A stretch of DNA of 64,000 bases from positions 1 to 64,000 of the forward strand of contig JABCZI010000013.1 in assembly GCA_013289765.1 (NCBI GenBank). The letters are read 5' to 3'. The stretch comes from Acidobacteriota bacterium. GTDB lineage: Bacteria > Acidobacteriota > Terriglobia > Terriglobales > Acidobacteriaceae. Shown piece by piece: positions 16,933 to 25,612 of the stretch. Position 1 is the first letter of the stretch. Each line of letters begins with the position of its first letter. The translations under genes and the position numbers were made by a program. Below the pieces are notes generated by a model. That model made no database searches and had not been told where the DNA came from. It was given only the letters and a program-made list of their open reading frames with translations.

Positions 16933-19233
16933 ATGGCAAAGATCGGCATGGCAAAGTTCGGCGAATTCGCTGTGGTCAGATATTTTGTTGGGTTGATTCG
17001 GTCATCGCGGAACTCAATCCTTCCGACGGTACTCTGCTGCCTGGCGTTCTTCCTGTGTGCAGTGTCTCTTCGGGCGGACACTTGCTCCTACACATACCGC
17101 TGCACCGGCTGGCAGTGCGGTCAGACTATGGGCGGCATGAGCGGGACTCGCAGCCAATCCGGCGTAACCCGCGCCCAGTGTGAATCGGCGCGGCAAAGCG
17201 CCCCCAATTCGTCTGCTTGCACATGTACATCGGACAGTGCGGCTGCCCCAGGCACCGACATTCCCGTGGCTACCGGCAATCTGACGCAGGACCTGGTGAG
17301 CATGGGCGCGAACGCCATGATCATGAACATCAAGAATCCTTATGTCGGCGTGTTCATGCAACATGCAACCAATTCTTTCCTGGTCTCTTTGTTCGCTAAC
17401 AGCGCGTCCGATACGGAACGCCAACGCCAAATCATGGCGCAACAACAACTGATGGAACAGCAACTACGCCAACGTCAGCAGGAGTTGGAACGCCAGCGGC
17501 GTATTGCCGAGCAGCAACGTATTGATGCCATGTTCGCCCGCCTGCAGCGCCAACTGAAGCTTGAGGGAGTGGCGTTCGGCCTTACGCTGAAAGCGATGAA
17601 CACCAGCACCGACCTGGAATTGAAGAGCATGAGCATGAACTCCGGCGGACCCGACGGCCTGAAGCTCAAAATGAGTCCCGCGACTCCGACCTCGTACGGA
17701 TTAAAGGGTCTTCCCGGCATATATGTAGGCGGGCCGGCGGGCTCGGACGCGGCAGATGGAGCGGCGAACGGAGCAACGAATGGTGGCGCGGGGTCATCAG
17801 CGAACCCGAATCTTGTATCGGGTGCGGGCACGGGAACGACCGGCCCAGGAATACCCGGACTGCCTGGCATTTATCTGGATGGAGTTCAACCGAATCAGGC
17901 TCCGCAACTTGCGCAAGCTGCCGAAAAGCTTTCAGGACCGGAACGCGACATGGCGCAGGACACGGCGCTGGAAGCCGCGCAGAAGAATTCTCAGATCACC
18001 ACTTCTCAGGAGCCGCAGGCGCAGACTTTTCAGAAAGCGGTGCAGGATTACGACCATGCCGCTGCCGACGCCAAGACGGCGCAACAGCAATTGAATAATC
18101 AGCAAGCCAGCGTGGAGGCGGACCACGCTGTGCTTGATATGGCGCGCAGCAAATTGGATTCCACTACGGCGACCGAAGCGCAACAGCAGGCTTACAGTCA
18201 GATGGTTCAAGCGGCGAAGACGGATGAGAACGCGGCCGCGGCAGGCCAGCGAATATTCGACAACGCGCAGGCCACACTCTCACTCAGTCGCACCAGGGCC
18301 GCTGGAGCACTGGCGGCATTGGCGCCTTCCACGACGGCGAATGATACGTCGGTGGTCGACCTTAGCCACGCTACGCATTCACAAACAAATCTTCTCCGTA
18401 CCTCACCCGCTCCGGTCCCGGCAGACAGACCTGTGCAGACCTTGGCAGCATCTCCAGTGCTAGCTCGCGCACCGGTGAACGTTCCCACAACGCCGCTCAA
18501 GCAGACCGCGCCGCAGCTCTGCACCCAGCTGGTTCAGGCTCAGGATGCCCTCCGCCGCCTGATGCGCACCCAGGAAACGCAGTCGCAAAACCGTGAAGAG
18601 TGGGAGAAAGAAATCGACGACGATTCCGACGATGCCCTGAAGCGCGGACTCGACATGGTGCGCGACTATGCCGGCGAAAAACTGACCGACCATCTTCAGG
18701 AATTGATCAAAGGCCAGGACAAGGAAATAGAAAACCTGTATCTGGAGATCTCAAATAAAAAAGGATCAGAAGTTGGCGATCTGCAAAAGAAATTTGAACA
18801 GCTGGATTTGAATAAAGCGCGGCTGAACGATGCGTTAAGGCGCGCCGAAATCGACAAGAAGCATCTCAGCGAACTGGCGAACGAGCGCGACTTTTTCGAG
18901 TGGACCCACAAGAAGCCCGATGATCTGAAGGGCGCGATGGAGGGCGTCCAACAACTTGCTGACATGTTGCTGGGCGATCCTGCGGTTCAACATGCGTTGC
19001 GCCTCTCGCCTGAATCTACCTCTTTCATTAAGTCTGTCGGTTCCCTGATGGGGTCCGGTTATGACATCTACGCCGATTATCTCGGAGCGCAGGAGATTAA
19101 ACAGCTCAATCAGAACTCCGAACAGTTTCTTCAGGCAGTGAAAGCGCTGAACCGGCGCATCCAGACGACCGTGACTCAGCTGAACGCATACAAGGCCCAA
19201 ACTCCCGAAGGTTACAGTTGCACTTCGCGGTAA
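16933..19233 (+). CDS. large secreted Cys- and Gln-rich coiled-coil protein, 766 aa
   Basis: No family is recognised. A signal peptide or anchor lies at about residues 28-48 (ILPTVLCCLAFFLCAVSLRA). A Cys-rich stretch follows (TCSYTYRCTGWQCGQTMGG and a CTCTS motif, about 50-105), which could form disulfides after export. Residues about 150-205 are a Gln/Arg-rich coiled coil. A Gly/Ala-rich region then carries two copies of an LPGIY motif (GLPGIYVGG and GLPGIYLDG). The C-terminal half (about 530-740) is again helical and charged, with coiled-coil character. GGGGAA precedes the ATG. It is likely a periplasmic or surface structural protein. Confidence 0.72.
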   Translation: MAKIGMAKFGEFAVVRYFVGLIRSSRNSILPTVLCCLAFFLCAVSLRADTCSYTYRCTGWQCGQTMGGMSGTRSQSGVTRAQCESARQSAPNSSACTCTSDSAAAPGTDIPVATGNLTQDLVSMGANAMIMNIKNPYVGVFMQHATNSFLVSLFANSASDTERQRQIMAQQQLMEQQLRQRQQELERQRRIAEQQRIDAMFARLQRQLKLEGVAFGLTLKAMNTSTDLELKSMSMNSGGPDGLKLKMSPATPTSYGLKGLPGIYVGGPAGSDAADGAANGATNGGAGSSANPNLVSGAGTGTTGPGIPGLPGIYLDGVQPNQAPQLAQAAEKLSGPERDMAQDTALEAAQKNSQITTSQEPQAQTFQKAVQDYDHAAADAKTAQQQLNNQQASVEADHAVLDMARSKLDSTTATEAQQQAYSQMVQAAKTDENAAAAGQRIFDNAQATLSLSRTRAAGALAALAPSTTANDTSVVDLSHATHSQTNLLRTSPAPVPADRPVQTLAASPVLARAPVNVPTTPLKQTAPQLCTQLVQAQDALRRLMRTQETQSQNREEWEKEIDDDSDDALKRGLDMVRDYAGEKLTDHLQELIKGQDKEIENLYLEISNKKGSEVGDLQKKFEQLDLNKARLNDALRRAEIDKKHLSELANERDFFEWTHKKPDDLKGAMEGVQQLADMLLGDPAVQHALRLSPESTSFIKSVGSLMGSGYDIYADYLGAQEIKQLNQNSEQFLQAVKALNRRIQTTVTQLNAYKAQTPEGYSCTSR

Positions 19234-19433
19234 GCGCCGGCGTTTTTGCGCGAAAGAATGGCGCTGCAATTTCATAAAGATGGGACGTAGGCCGAAACGG
19301 CAGACAGAGGTGCGCGGCGGGAGCCCGTCACTTCCCAGTTTGGGATGAACAGCCGCTTTCCTCCCGCTCAATTTGCTTGAGGGTCACACGCATCACAGGC
19401 TGGGCCGACTACAGTGATCAGGGAGACCTCTTC

Positions 19434-19916
19434 ATGCCTTCTGCCGTTATATTTTTCCGGCGCATGTTTTCTGGCCGTCTCACGCGGGCGGTGCTTCAAT
19501 TCCTGGACTGGGTCGCGGATCAGACTCTGCCTGCAGAGAAGATTGCCGCTCATCACCGCACGGGGCGCCGGGGAGAAGAAGCGGCTTACTTCCATCTGAG
19601 AAAGCTCGGCTATACGATGGTCGCGCGGAACTTCCGTTCGGCGCGGTGCCGGGGAGAGATTGACCTGATCGGATGGGACGATGATGTGCTGTGCTTCGTC
19701 GAAGTGAAGACGCGGACCACGCACGATGTAAAGCCCGGCGAAGCGGCTGTGGACCGGCATAAGCGGCGCCAGATCGCAGCGGTAGCGCGGGAATATCTGC
19801 GGCGCTTCCCACTTTCGTGCCAGTGGCGGTTCGATGTGGTCAGCGTATACTATCAGCGGTCAAACGCCAGCCAGCCGCAGATCGAAGTGTTTCGTAATTC
19901 TTCTCTGGCGGCGTAA
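19434..19916 (+). CDS. YraN/UPF0102 family protein
   Basis: Restriction-endonuclease-like fold protein of unknown role, often annotated as a predicted Holliday-junction-resolvase-like nuclease. The ATG at 19434, with GGGAGA upstream, gives 160 aa. Family motifs are present: TGRRGEEAAYFHLRKLGY, RNFRSARCRGEIDLI and CFVEVKTRT, which hold the Glu/Asp/Glu-x-Lys residues of the PD-(D/E)XK core. The N-terminal extension of about 40 residues is longer than usual. It lies 39 bases upstream of galT and is probably cotranscribed. Confidence 0.88.
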   Translation: MPSAVIFFRRMFSGRLTRAVLQFLDWVADQTLPAEKIAAHHRTGRRGEEAAYFHLRKLGYTMVARNFRSARCRGEIDLIGWDDDVLCFVEVKTRTTHDVKPGEAAVDRHKRRQIAAVAREYLRRFPLSCQWRFDVVSVYYQRSNASQPQIEVFRNSSLAA

Positions 19917-19955
19917 GATAGGAGATTCGTCGATCCCGATTAAAGAGGTTAGTGA

Positions 19956-20996
19956 GTGCCTGAGCTGAGAAAAGATCCTATTGTTGGCCGTTGGGTAATT
20001 ATTTCTACGGATCGCGCCAAGCGTCCGACGGATTTTGCGCGGGAAAACGTCAAGTTAAAGGGCGGTTTTTGCCCTTTTTGCTACGGGAACGAAGGTAAGA
20101 CGCCGCCCGAGATTCAGGCTTATCGCCCCGGATCGAATGGTGGGCCCACGTCGCAACGAGATACTCCGGGATGGACAGTCCGCGTGGTGCCGAACAAGTT
20201 TCCGGCCCTGGGCATTGAAGGCACGTTGAACCGCCAAGCCGAGGGTATGTTCGACCGCATGAACGGCATTGGCGCGCACGAAGTAATTATCGAGACGCCG
20301 GACCATAATGCGAGCCTGGCGACGCTGCCTCCCAAGCGGATTGAAGACGTACTGTGGACGTTTCGCGACCGCATTCTCGACCTGAAGAAAGACCGCCGGT
20401 TCAAATACATCCTGCTGTTCAAGAATCATGGGGAAGCTGCGGGAGCCTCGCTCGAGCATGCGCACTCGCAACTGATCGCTCTGCCGATTCTTCCGATTAA
20501 CGTCGTCCAGGAACTGGAAGGCGCCAAGCAATATTTTCTTTATAAAGAGCGCTGCGTTTTTTGCGACATTATCCGGCAGGAGACGGAAAACGGAAGCCGC
20601 GTGGTCGCCGAGAACGAAAACTTTCTGACGATCGCCCCTTACGCGCCACGCTTCCCGTTTGAAACCTGGATTCTACCCAAGCAGCATGAATCGGCGTTCG
20701 AGAATTCGTCCTCGCACATGTTTGAGAACCTGGCCAAGGCGCTGAAGTCGTTGCTGACCAAGGCCGACCGCGTGCTGGATAATCCTCCTTACAATCTGGT
20801 AATTCACACTTCGCCGGCGCAGGATCCGACCAACGACCATTACCACTGGCACATGGAGTTCATGCCGAAACTCACCAAGACAGCAGGATTCGAGTGGGGA
20901 ACTGGGTTCTACATCAACCCGACTCCGCCGGAGGAATCGGCAAAGTTTCTGCGCGAGGCCAGCGTAGAGGAACCCGTTCCGGCGGCAGTTGGGTAG
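19956..20996 (+). CDS. galT: galactose-1-phosphate uridylyltransferase GalT
   Basis: Transfers UMP between UDP-glucose and galactose-1-phosphate (Leloir pathway), via a uridylylated histidine. It has 346 aa and begins at GTG, with AGAGG upstream. Visible motifs are the N-terminal GFCPFCYGNE (zinc CxxC), the second cysteine pair CVFCDI, and the active site GASLEHAHSQL with the HxHxQ arrangement of the HIT superfamily. The C-terminal half has the DHYHWHMEFMP metal and structural site. No galK or galE is nearby. A hairpin terminator follows at 21026-21050. Confidence 0.92.
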   Translation: MPELRKDPIVGRWVIISTDRAKRPTDFARENVKLKGGFCPFCYGNEGKTPPEIQAYRPGSNGGPTSQRDTPGWTVRVVPNKFPALGIEGTLNRQAEGMFDRMNGIGAHEVIIETPDHNASLATLPPKRIEDVLWTFRDRILDLKKDRRFKYILLFKNHGEAAGASLEHAHSQLIALPILPINVVQELEGAKQYFLYKERCVFCDIIRQETENGSRVVAENENFLTIAPYAPRFPFETWILPKQHESAFENSSSHMFENLAKALKSLLTKADRVLDNPPYNLVIHTSPAQDPTNDHYHWHMEFMPKLTKTAGFEWGTGFYINPTPPEESAKFLREASVEEPVPAAVG

Positions 20997-21025
20997 AGCA
21001 TTAATCTGCAATCGGCATTAAAAAG

Positions 21026-21050
21026 AGGGCACGGATGAACGCCGTGCCCT
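21026..21050 (+). terminator. hairpin terminator after galT
   Basis: AGGGCACGG and CCGTGCCCT form a perfect 9-bp stem around a 7-base loop, 29 bases after the galT stop. It has an A-rich flank before and TTTG after, a weak intrinsic-terminator tail. Confidence 0.65.
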
Positions 21051-21198
21051 TTGCAGTTGGACGGAGAGAGAAGTTGAGCGGGAGCGAGAACTTTGCTGAT
21101 GGCGCTCGCCTCAACTGTTAGGTGGAAGATTAGAATCTCCCCGCGCCACAGTTGTCAGGAAGTTGTCATGAAGATGTAAAAAAATTGGCGACTTGGAA

Positions 21199-21240
21199 GC
21201 GGTCTAGGCTTGGCGGTCTGGGCTTGGCAGTCTAGGCTTG
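21199..21240. repeat. 14-bp tandem repeat, 3 copies, overlapping the iscX stop
   Basis: Units GCGGTCTAGGCTTG, GCGGTCTGGGCTTG and GCAGTCTAGGCTTG are adjacent. The third covers the iscX stop codon (21232-21234) and its last two codons. The repeat thus marks the end of the whole isc operon. Confidence 0.85.
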
Positions 21241-21453
21241 AGTGCGGTCCTGAAATTCTTCGTGCCATGCCATCTGAATGGCTTCGAGCTTGCCTTCGTT
21301 GGAAGTTTTCGGATCACCCTTGAAGTCGGGCAGCTCAGTTACGTAGCGGTGAAGATCAGTGAAGCGAACGGTGAGCGGATCGAGTTCGGGATGAGTTTCG
21401 GACAGGAGGATGCCGATGTCTTCAGCATCGTCCCAAGTGAGCACTTTTGGCAT
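21232..21453 (-). CDS. iscX: IscX (YfhJ), Fe-S assembly accessory protein
   Basis: Small acidic protein of 73 aa, close to the usual size. It has the family pattern: LTWDDAEDIGILLSETHPELDPLTVRFTDLH at the start, then PDFKGD and an EGKLEAIQMAWHEEF end. IscX binds IscS and iron and tunes the rate of cluster assembly in characterised bacteria. It is the last gene of the isc operon, as in Escherichia coli, but a 77-aa unknown gene separates it from fdx. Its 3' end runs into a 14-bp triple repeat. Confidence 0.92.
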   Translation of the reverse strand: MPKVLTWDDAEDIGILLSETHPELDPLTVRFTDLHRYVTELPDFKGDPKTSNEGKLEAIQMAWHEEFQDRTQA

Positions 21454-21483
21454 GAAAAATCTCCTAGCTGAGGTCTTGCTGGA

Positions 21484-21717
21484 TCACGAAGTGAGGGCAG
21501 TGACGCCAGAACCTGACCAGCCCCATATTATGATGCCATCTTCGTTCGACTCAATTTGCAGCATATTGTTTGGGGCCTCGCCGACGGGACCTCTGACTTC
21601 GACTCGCAGGTGCTTGCCCGGTAATAAAACATAAGCCTCCCCCCAAGGCTCCAGATAAACATTCAAACGCGATTTCCGAGAGTTCCGAAGACGAAAACTG
21701 AAGTCTTGTTCGTTCAC
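21484..21717 (-). CDS. unknown 77-aa protein inside the isc operon
   Basis: Not a member of the standard ISC set and not a family I recognise. The protein has a basic N-terminus (FRLRNSRKSRLNVYLEPWGE) and then a predicted all-beta pattern (YVLLPGKHLRVEVRGP, DGIIIWGWSGSG). It has no Cys, so it is not a cluster ligand by itself. It lies between fdx (19 bases downstream of its stop) and iscX (30 bases upstream), so it is cotranscribed. It could be a small accessory factor specific to this lineage. Confidence 0.75.
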   Translation of the reverse strand: MNEQDFSFRLRNSRKSRLNVYLEPWGEAYVLLPGKHLRVEVRGPVGEAPNNMLQIESNEDGIIIWGWSGSGVTALTS

Positions 21718-21736
21718 GCTGGCGCTCCACCGAAAA

Positions 21737-22153
21737 TCAGTGATGTTCTTCCGAAATGTAATTGCGATTCCAGGCGGGGATCTCGACCACGACTTTCCCC
21801 GGCTTTGTGATCTGAACCTGGCAACCGAGACGCGAGTTTAACTGGAGGTCGGCGGCCATGTCCAGGCGGTCGGCTTCATCGTCGTCCATGGGCGAAAGAT
21901 TTTCGGCGCCCTCTTTGATCCAGACATGGCAAGTGGTGCAAGCGCAGTTGCCGCCACAGGCGTGATCGAGCGTGACGCCGTAGTTGAGCGCGATGTCGAG
22001 GATCGACTCTTCCTTGCCGTGATCTTCGTAGGGAAGCTTGCCGTGTTCGAACTGCACCGTCTTGCCTTCGGGCAGGAACGTGATCTGAACCGTATTTTCG
22101 CCGGGAGCTTCTTCGGTGGCTGTGCCGGCGCCTTGCGATTTTTCTTCAGACAT
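21737..22153 (-). CDS. fdx: ISC-type [2Fe-2S] ferredoxin
   Basis: Adrenodoxin-type ferredoxin that gives electrons to cluster assembly on IscU. It has 138 aa; the extra length is a polar N-terminal tail (KSQGAGTATEEAPGEN). The cluster ligands are in HACGGNCACTTCHVW, with the extra Cys typical of ISC ferredoxins, and the distal Cys in RLGCQVQI. A typical ferredoxin core is seen between them (MDDDEADRLDMA). It lies downstream of hscA with an 80-base spacer that contains a GC-rich palindrome. Confidence 0.93.
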   Translation of the reverse strand: MSEEKSQGAGTATEEAPGENTVQITFLPEGKTVQFEHGKLPYEDHGKEESILDIALNYGVTLDHACGGNCACTTCHVWIKEGAENLSPMDDDEADRLDMAADLQLNSRLGCQVQITKPGKVVVEIPAWNRNYISEEHH

Positions 22154-22210
22154 TTGCGACTCCTCAAATCCTTCTTGCTTACAATGCGAGGGCGAGACGC
22201 CATCGCGACA

Positions 22211-22227
22211 GCCGGCGAGACGCCGGC
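22211..22227. repeat. REP-like palindrome GCCGGCG-AGA-CGCCGGC
   Basis: A perfect 7-bp inverted repeat with a 3-base loop in the fdx-hscA spacer. A partial copy of the same motif (GGCGAGACGCC) lies just before it, at 22191-22201. The form is like a repetitive extragenic palindrome. Confidence 0.6.
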
Positions 22228-22232
22228 GCTAC

Positions 22233-24149
22233 TTATTCGAATTCTGCTTTGGCCATGGGATGCGGCGCCGTGGGGCCTTCGCCCATGTCGGCTTCTTCCA
22301 TGGTCTTGCCTTTTAGCGCGGAAGTAACAGCGCTGTCCATCATTAATTCCGCCAACCGCGTAGTGCCTTGATTCAGCGCGTCGATGGCTTTGCGGATCGC
22401 CTGATAATCGTCTTCGCCATTTACCGCGGCCAAAGCTTTCTCCATCTTAGCGATCTTCTTTTTCTCGTCGGTTGTGAGGTGGCCCCAGGCTGGGTTCTTT
22501 TTGCCTTTGTCCAGCGCGGCGAGAATGGTCGCGGTTTCGTTGCGCGCTTCGATGAGCTGACGCTGCCGGAAATCTTCTTCCGCGCTGTCAAACGAGTCGA
22601 GAATCATGCCTTCGACTTGTTCATCGGTGAGTCCGTAGCTGGGCTGAACCTGGATCTCGGATTCCTTGCCGCTGCGCTGCTCGCGCGCCGAGACGTGCAG
22701 GATGCCGTTGGCGTCGATAAGAAATTTGACCTCGATGCGCGCCATGCCCGCCGCCATGGCTGGAATGCCCTTGAGATCGAAGCGCGCCAGCGAACGGCAA
22801 TCTTTCGCCAATTCGCGCTCGCCTTGAAGAACATGGATGGCGACGTTGGCCTGACCGTCGATTTGGGTAGTGTAGTGCTGTGTAGCGGACGCCGGAATGG
22901 TCGAGTTGCGCAGAATAATTTTGTCGGTGACGCCGCCCGCAACTTCTATGCCGAGCGACAAGGGCGTGACATCGAGCAGCAACATGTTTTCCGTAGCTTC
23001 GGAGCCGCCGCCAAGAATGTTGGCTTGCACCGCCGCGCCGAGCGCGACCACTTCATCGGGATTTAAATCGATGTGCGGCTCGCGGTGAAACAGTTCTTTC
23101 ACCAGAGCGCGAACTTTGGGGATGCGCGTGGAGCCGCCGACGAGGACTACTTCGTCAATTTGTTCGGGCTTGAGGCCAGCGTCCTTCAGCGCTTGTTTGC
23201 AAGGACTGACAGTACGATCAATGATGGGCTGGATCAGTTGTTCGAATTGCTCGCGGGTGATTTCGCGCAGATAGCGCTTTCCGCCGGGCAATTCAACATC
23301 GAGCTTTACCGAAGGTTGCGATGAGAGTGCAATCTTAGCCTCGATCACGGCCTTGCGAATGGCCTGCACAGCTTCGGCGTTGCGGCGGAGGTCGTTATGC
23401 CGAAGATCGAGGCCCAAGTCACCGAGTGTGTCGTCGAGCGCAATCGTGATCAGGAGGTTATCGATGTCATCGCCGCCGAGATGCGTGTCGCCATTGGTGG
23501 CGATGACTTCAAAAATTCCGTCGTGCAACTTGAGGATGGAAACATCGAAAGTACCGCCGCCGAGATCATAAACCGCTATGATGCCGTTCTGCTTCTTGTC
23601 GAGACCGTAGGCCAGAGAAGCGGCAGTGGGCTCGTTTACCAGCCGCAGGACTTCGAGGCCTGCAATGCGGCCGGCGTCCTTGGTAGCTTGACGCTGGGCA
23701 TCGTTGAAGTAGGCGGGCACGGTGATGACGGCCTTCGTGACCGGCGCTCCGAAAAAGCGCTCGGCATTGCGCTTCAGTTGGCGCAGGATAAGCGCGGAAA
23801 TCTCAGGCGGGGTGAATGTCTTCTCGCCGAGTTTAATGCGCAGGACTTCGCCAGGTTGCAGATCTTCGGCCAAGCGGAAGGGGAAAAACTTTAATTCTTC
23901 CTGGATATCGTCAATGCCGCGTCCCATCAGGCGCTTGATGGAGTAGACCGCGCGTTCCGGAGTTTCGGTTAGATATTTACGGGCGGCATTGCCGATGACG
24001 GGCTGATTTTTCTCATCGAGCGCTACCACTGAGGGCACAAGATTCAAGCCATCATCGCCCGGAATTACTACGGGGCTTTCCCCTTGCATGAAGGCCACGA
24101 GAGAGTTCGTGGTGCCGAGGTCGATGCCGACGATGCGATCAGTAGCCAT
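22233..24149 (-). CDS. hscA: Fe-S assembly chaperone HscA
   Basis: Specialised Hsp70 that releases clusters from IscU. The ATG at 24149 gives 638 aa. The ATPase domain shows [14 protein letters not shown], the phosphate loops [14 protein letters not shown] and GGSTRIPKV, and [20 protein letters not shown]. The substrate-binding domain begins at about residue 400 ([19 protein letters not shown]). The C-terminus lacks the EEVD-like or other DnaK tail and ends [16 protein letters not shown]. Its place between hscB and fdx and the shared ISC operon identify it as HscA and not DnaK. A start at 24191 would add 14 unlikely residues. Confidence 0.93.
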   Translation of the reverse strand: MATDRIVGIDLGTTNSLVAFMQGESPVVIPGDDGLNLVPSVVALDEKNQPVIGNAARKYLTETPERAVYSIKRLMGRGIDDIQEELKFFPFRLAEDLQPGEVLRIKLGEKTFTPPEISALILRQLKRNAERFFGAPVTKAVITVPAYFNDAQRQATKDAGRIAGLEVLRLVNEPTAASLAYGLDKKQNGIIAVYDLGGGTFDVSILKLHDGIFEVIATNGDTHLGGDDIDNLLITIALDDTLGDLGLDLRHNDLRRNAEAVQAIRKAVIEAKIALSSQPSVKLDVELPGGKRYLREITREQFEQLIQPIIDRTVSPCKQALKDAGLKPEQIDEVVLVGGSTRIPKVRALVKELFHREPHIDLNPDEVVALGAAVQANILGGGSEATENMLLLDVTPLSLGIEVAGGVTDKIILRNSTIPASATQHYTTQIDGQANVAIHVLQGERELAKDCRSLARFDLKGIPAMAAGMARIEVKFLIDANGILHVSAREQRSGKESEIQVQPSYGLTDEQVEGMILDSFDSAEEDFRQRQLIEARNETATILAALDKGKKNPAWGHLTTDEKKKIAKMEKALAAVNGEDDYQAIRKAIDALNQGTTRLAELMMDSAVTSALKGKTMEEADMGEGPTAPHPMAKAEFE

Positions 24150-24172
24150 GAATTTGATTTCAAGCTGAGTCC

Positions 24173-24217
24173 AGCAATTAGCAATTGGCAATTAGCCAAA
24201 CGCTAACGGCTAATTGC
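24173..24217. repeat. heptad repeat with hairpin in the hscB-hscA spacer
   Basis: Three tandem heptads (AGCAATT, AGCAATT, GGCAATT; 24173-24193) run into a perfect 10-bp stem, GCAATTAGCC (24188-24197) with GGCTAATTGC (24208-24217), around a 10-base loop. The stem touches the hscB stop codon and lies 24 bases before hscA. It could fold in the mRNA and tune hscA translation. Confidence 0.75.
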
Positions 24218-24975
24218 TAGCTGCTCTCCAGCACCTCACTCACATCCCTGACCAAATTGCGGATGTAGTTACGGCGGTTCAGCAGGTCCACCATTTTGTC
24301 GCGCTCCTGCTTGCGCTCTTCTTCCGAGACGGGCTGGCCGTTCTGCTCGCGCTGGATCATTCCATCCCACATGTTCCAGCGATCCTTCAACTCATGGAGG
24401 AGCGCTTCCTGTTTTTCTTCCAGCTCAAGCTTCTGGCGGCCGATTTCCTCGATCAGGGCGGGATCGTCCTCGCCCATTTTCTTATGCATGCGCAATTCTT
24501 CCAGCTGCATGTTCAGCTCGAAAACTTCTTCCAGCAAATCCGGAGGAACGATCTGCTTCTTGATTTCGCCGGTAGACCGAGCCCTTTCCGTCGCGGTCTT
24601 CGATTGCTCTTCCAGTTCCACGCCTTCCAGTTGCAAGAGATACTGGGTGCGCTTGATGGGATCTTTCAAGGTTCGATACGCGTCGTTGAGCAGGGAACTC
24701 TGTTGCAGGGTCCACTCTTGCTCTTGGCTATTGGCGCGGGCATTGAGATCGGGATGCAGCTTGCGGCTCAATTCGTAAAAATCTTTCTCCAGCGCGGCGA
24801 CGTCGAAATTCAGCTTGCGGGGCAGAGCGAAGAAAGTGAAATAGTCGACTGGAGCCGGCGGTTGAACCTTGCCGCACGCCTCGCAGAAATGCACTGCGCG
24901 CATGGTCCCGCACGACCAGCAGGACTGAGTTTCCTCAGGTGCGGGCTTCCCGGTAATTTCGGTCAAAGACGTCAT
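24217..24975 (-). CDS. hscB: Fe-S assembly co-chaperone HscB, zinc-binding N-terminus
   Basis: J-domain protein that brings IscU to HscA. It has 252 aa, longer than the 171-aa E. coli form. The N-terminus has a CxxC pair set like a zinc ribbon (CWSCGTMRAVHFCEACG), as in mitochondrial and some bacterial HscB proteins. The J-domain follows (VDYFTFFALPRKLNFDVAAL) with the HPD motif in SRKLHPDLNA. The C-terminal helical IscU-binding domain starts near residue 110, followed by a longer charged helix. It lies between iscA and hscA. Confidence 0.9.
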   Translation of the reverse strand: MTSLTEITGKPAPEETQSCWSCGTMRAVHFCEACGKVQPPAPVDYFTFFALPRKLNFDVAALEKDFYELSRKLHPDLNARANSQEQEWTLQQSSLLNDAYRTLKDPIKRTQYLLQLEGVELEEQSKTATERARSTGEIKKQIVPPDLLEEVFELNMQLEELRMHKKMGEDDPALIEEIGRQKLELEEKQEALLHELKDRWNMWDGMIQREQNGQPVSEEERKQERDKMVDLLNRRNYIRNLVRDVSEVLESS

Positions 24976-25094
24976 AGCTGCTGTAAAGTCATACTTCTGT
25001 AAAACAATGGCACGAGCAAATCCGCACCGGCGTAGTCACGTAGCTTCGTGGTGAGTTCTCTCGGGCAGGAGTGTCCGAGCCACACGAGCAAGGC

Positions 25095-25469
25095 CTAGGC
25101 GGAGAACGAGGTCCCGCAGCCGCATGACTTCGTGGCCTGAGGATTCACGAAAACGAATCCCTGTTGCATCAACGTTTCCTGATAATCCAGGATCATGCCG
25201 TGCAGGTAGATAAATGACTTTGGATCGACGAACACGCGAATATCGCCGTATTGGAAGATACGATCGCGCTCGCGGGGCTGAGTATCGAAGCGGACGTTAT
25301 AACTCAGACCGGAACAGCCGCCGCCTTGCACGCCGAGCCGCAGTCCGCCCTGCTCGGGCGAGATGCCTTCCTTCGCCATGGCGCTGCGCACCTTGACCAG
25401 GGCCTTGTCGGTGACCTGAATGCCCTTGGCGGTGGCGGTGTGCGCGGGTTGTTCGGTTGCCGTTGTCAT
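25095..25469 (-). CDS. iscA: A-type Fe-S carrier IscA
   Basis: Carrier that passes Fe-S clusters to target proteins. The ATG at 25469 gives 124 aa, with a short polar N-terminus followed by the HesB/IscA fold. The three conserved Cys are in GGGCSGLSYNV and KSCGCGTSFSA. The downstream ILDYQETLMQQGFVFVNP segment is also canonical. It sits between iscU and hscB. The 140-base spacer upstream of it, towards iscU, carries three GC-rich hairpins. Confidence 0.93.
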   Translation of the reverse strand: MTTATEQPAHTATAKGIQVTDKALVKVRSAMAKEGISPEQGGLRLGVQGGGCSGLSYNVRFDTQPRERDRIFQYGDIRVFVDPKSFIYLHGMILDYQETLMQQGFVFVNPQATKSCGCGTSFSA

Positions 25470-25494
25470 TTGCAGTTCCTGACGCAGTCCCTCA

Positions 25495-25612
25495 GCGGCT
25501 AAAGTGCCGCGAGAATCAGTGCCGTCCCTATCGGGACTCGCTTCGGCGTGTGCCCTTATACCCGGCACTCCCGTGTCGGGCTTTCACATGCCGCCCCTGC
25601 GGGGCTGAGAGG
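25495..25612. repeat. repeat mosaic of three GC-rich hairpins, iscU-iscA spacer
   Basis: Three short inverted repeats follow one another: GTCCC-TATC-GGGAC (25524-25537), CCCGGCAC-TCCC-GTGTCGGG with one mismatch (25561-25580), and GCCCC-TGC-GGGGC (25593-25605). The block also begins with an AGCGGCTAAAGTGCCGC stem (25495-25510). I recall similar blocks between genes of acidobacterial genomes, but could not check here. Confidence 0.6.

Noticed and set aside
22233-24149. Annotating hscA as dnaK
   Set aside because: The gene lies between hscB and fdx in an isc operon and has an HscA-type C-terminus; a DnaK call would ignore the context.
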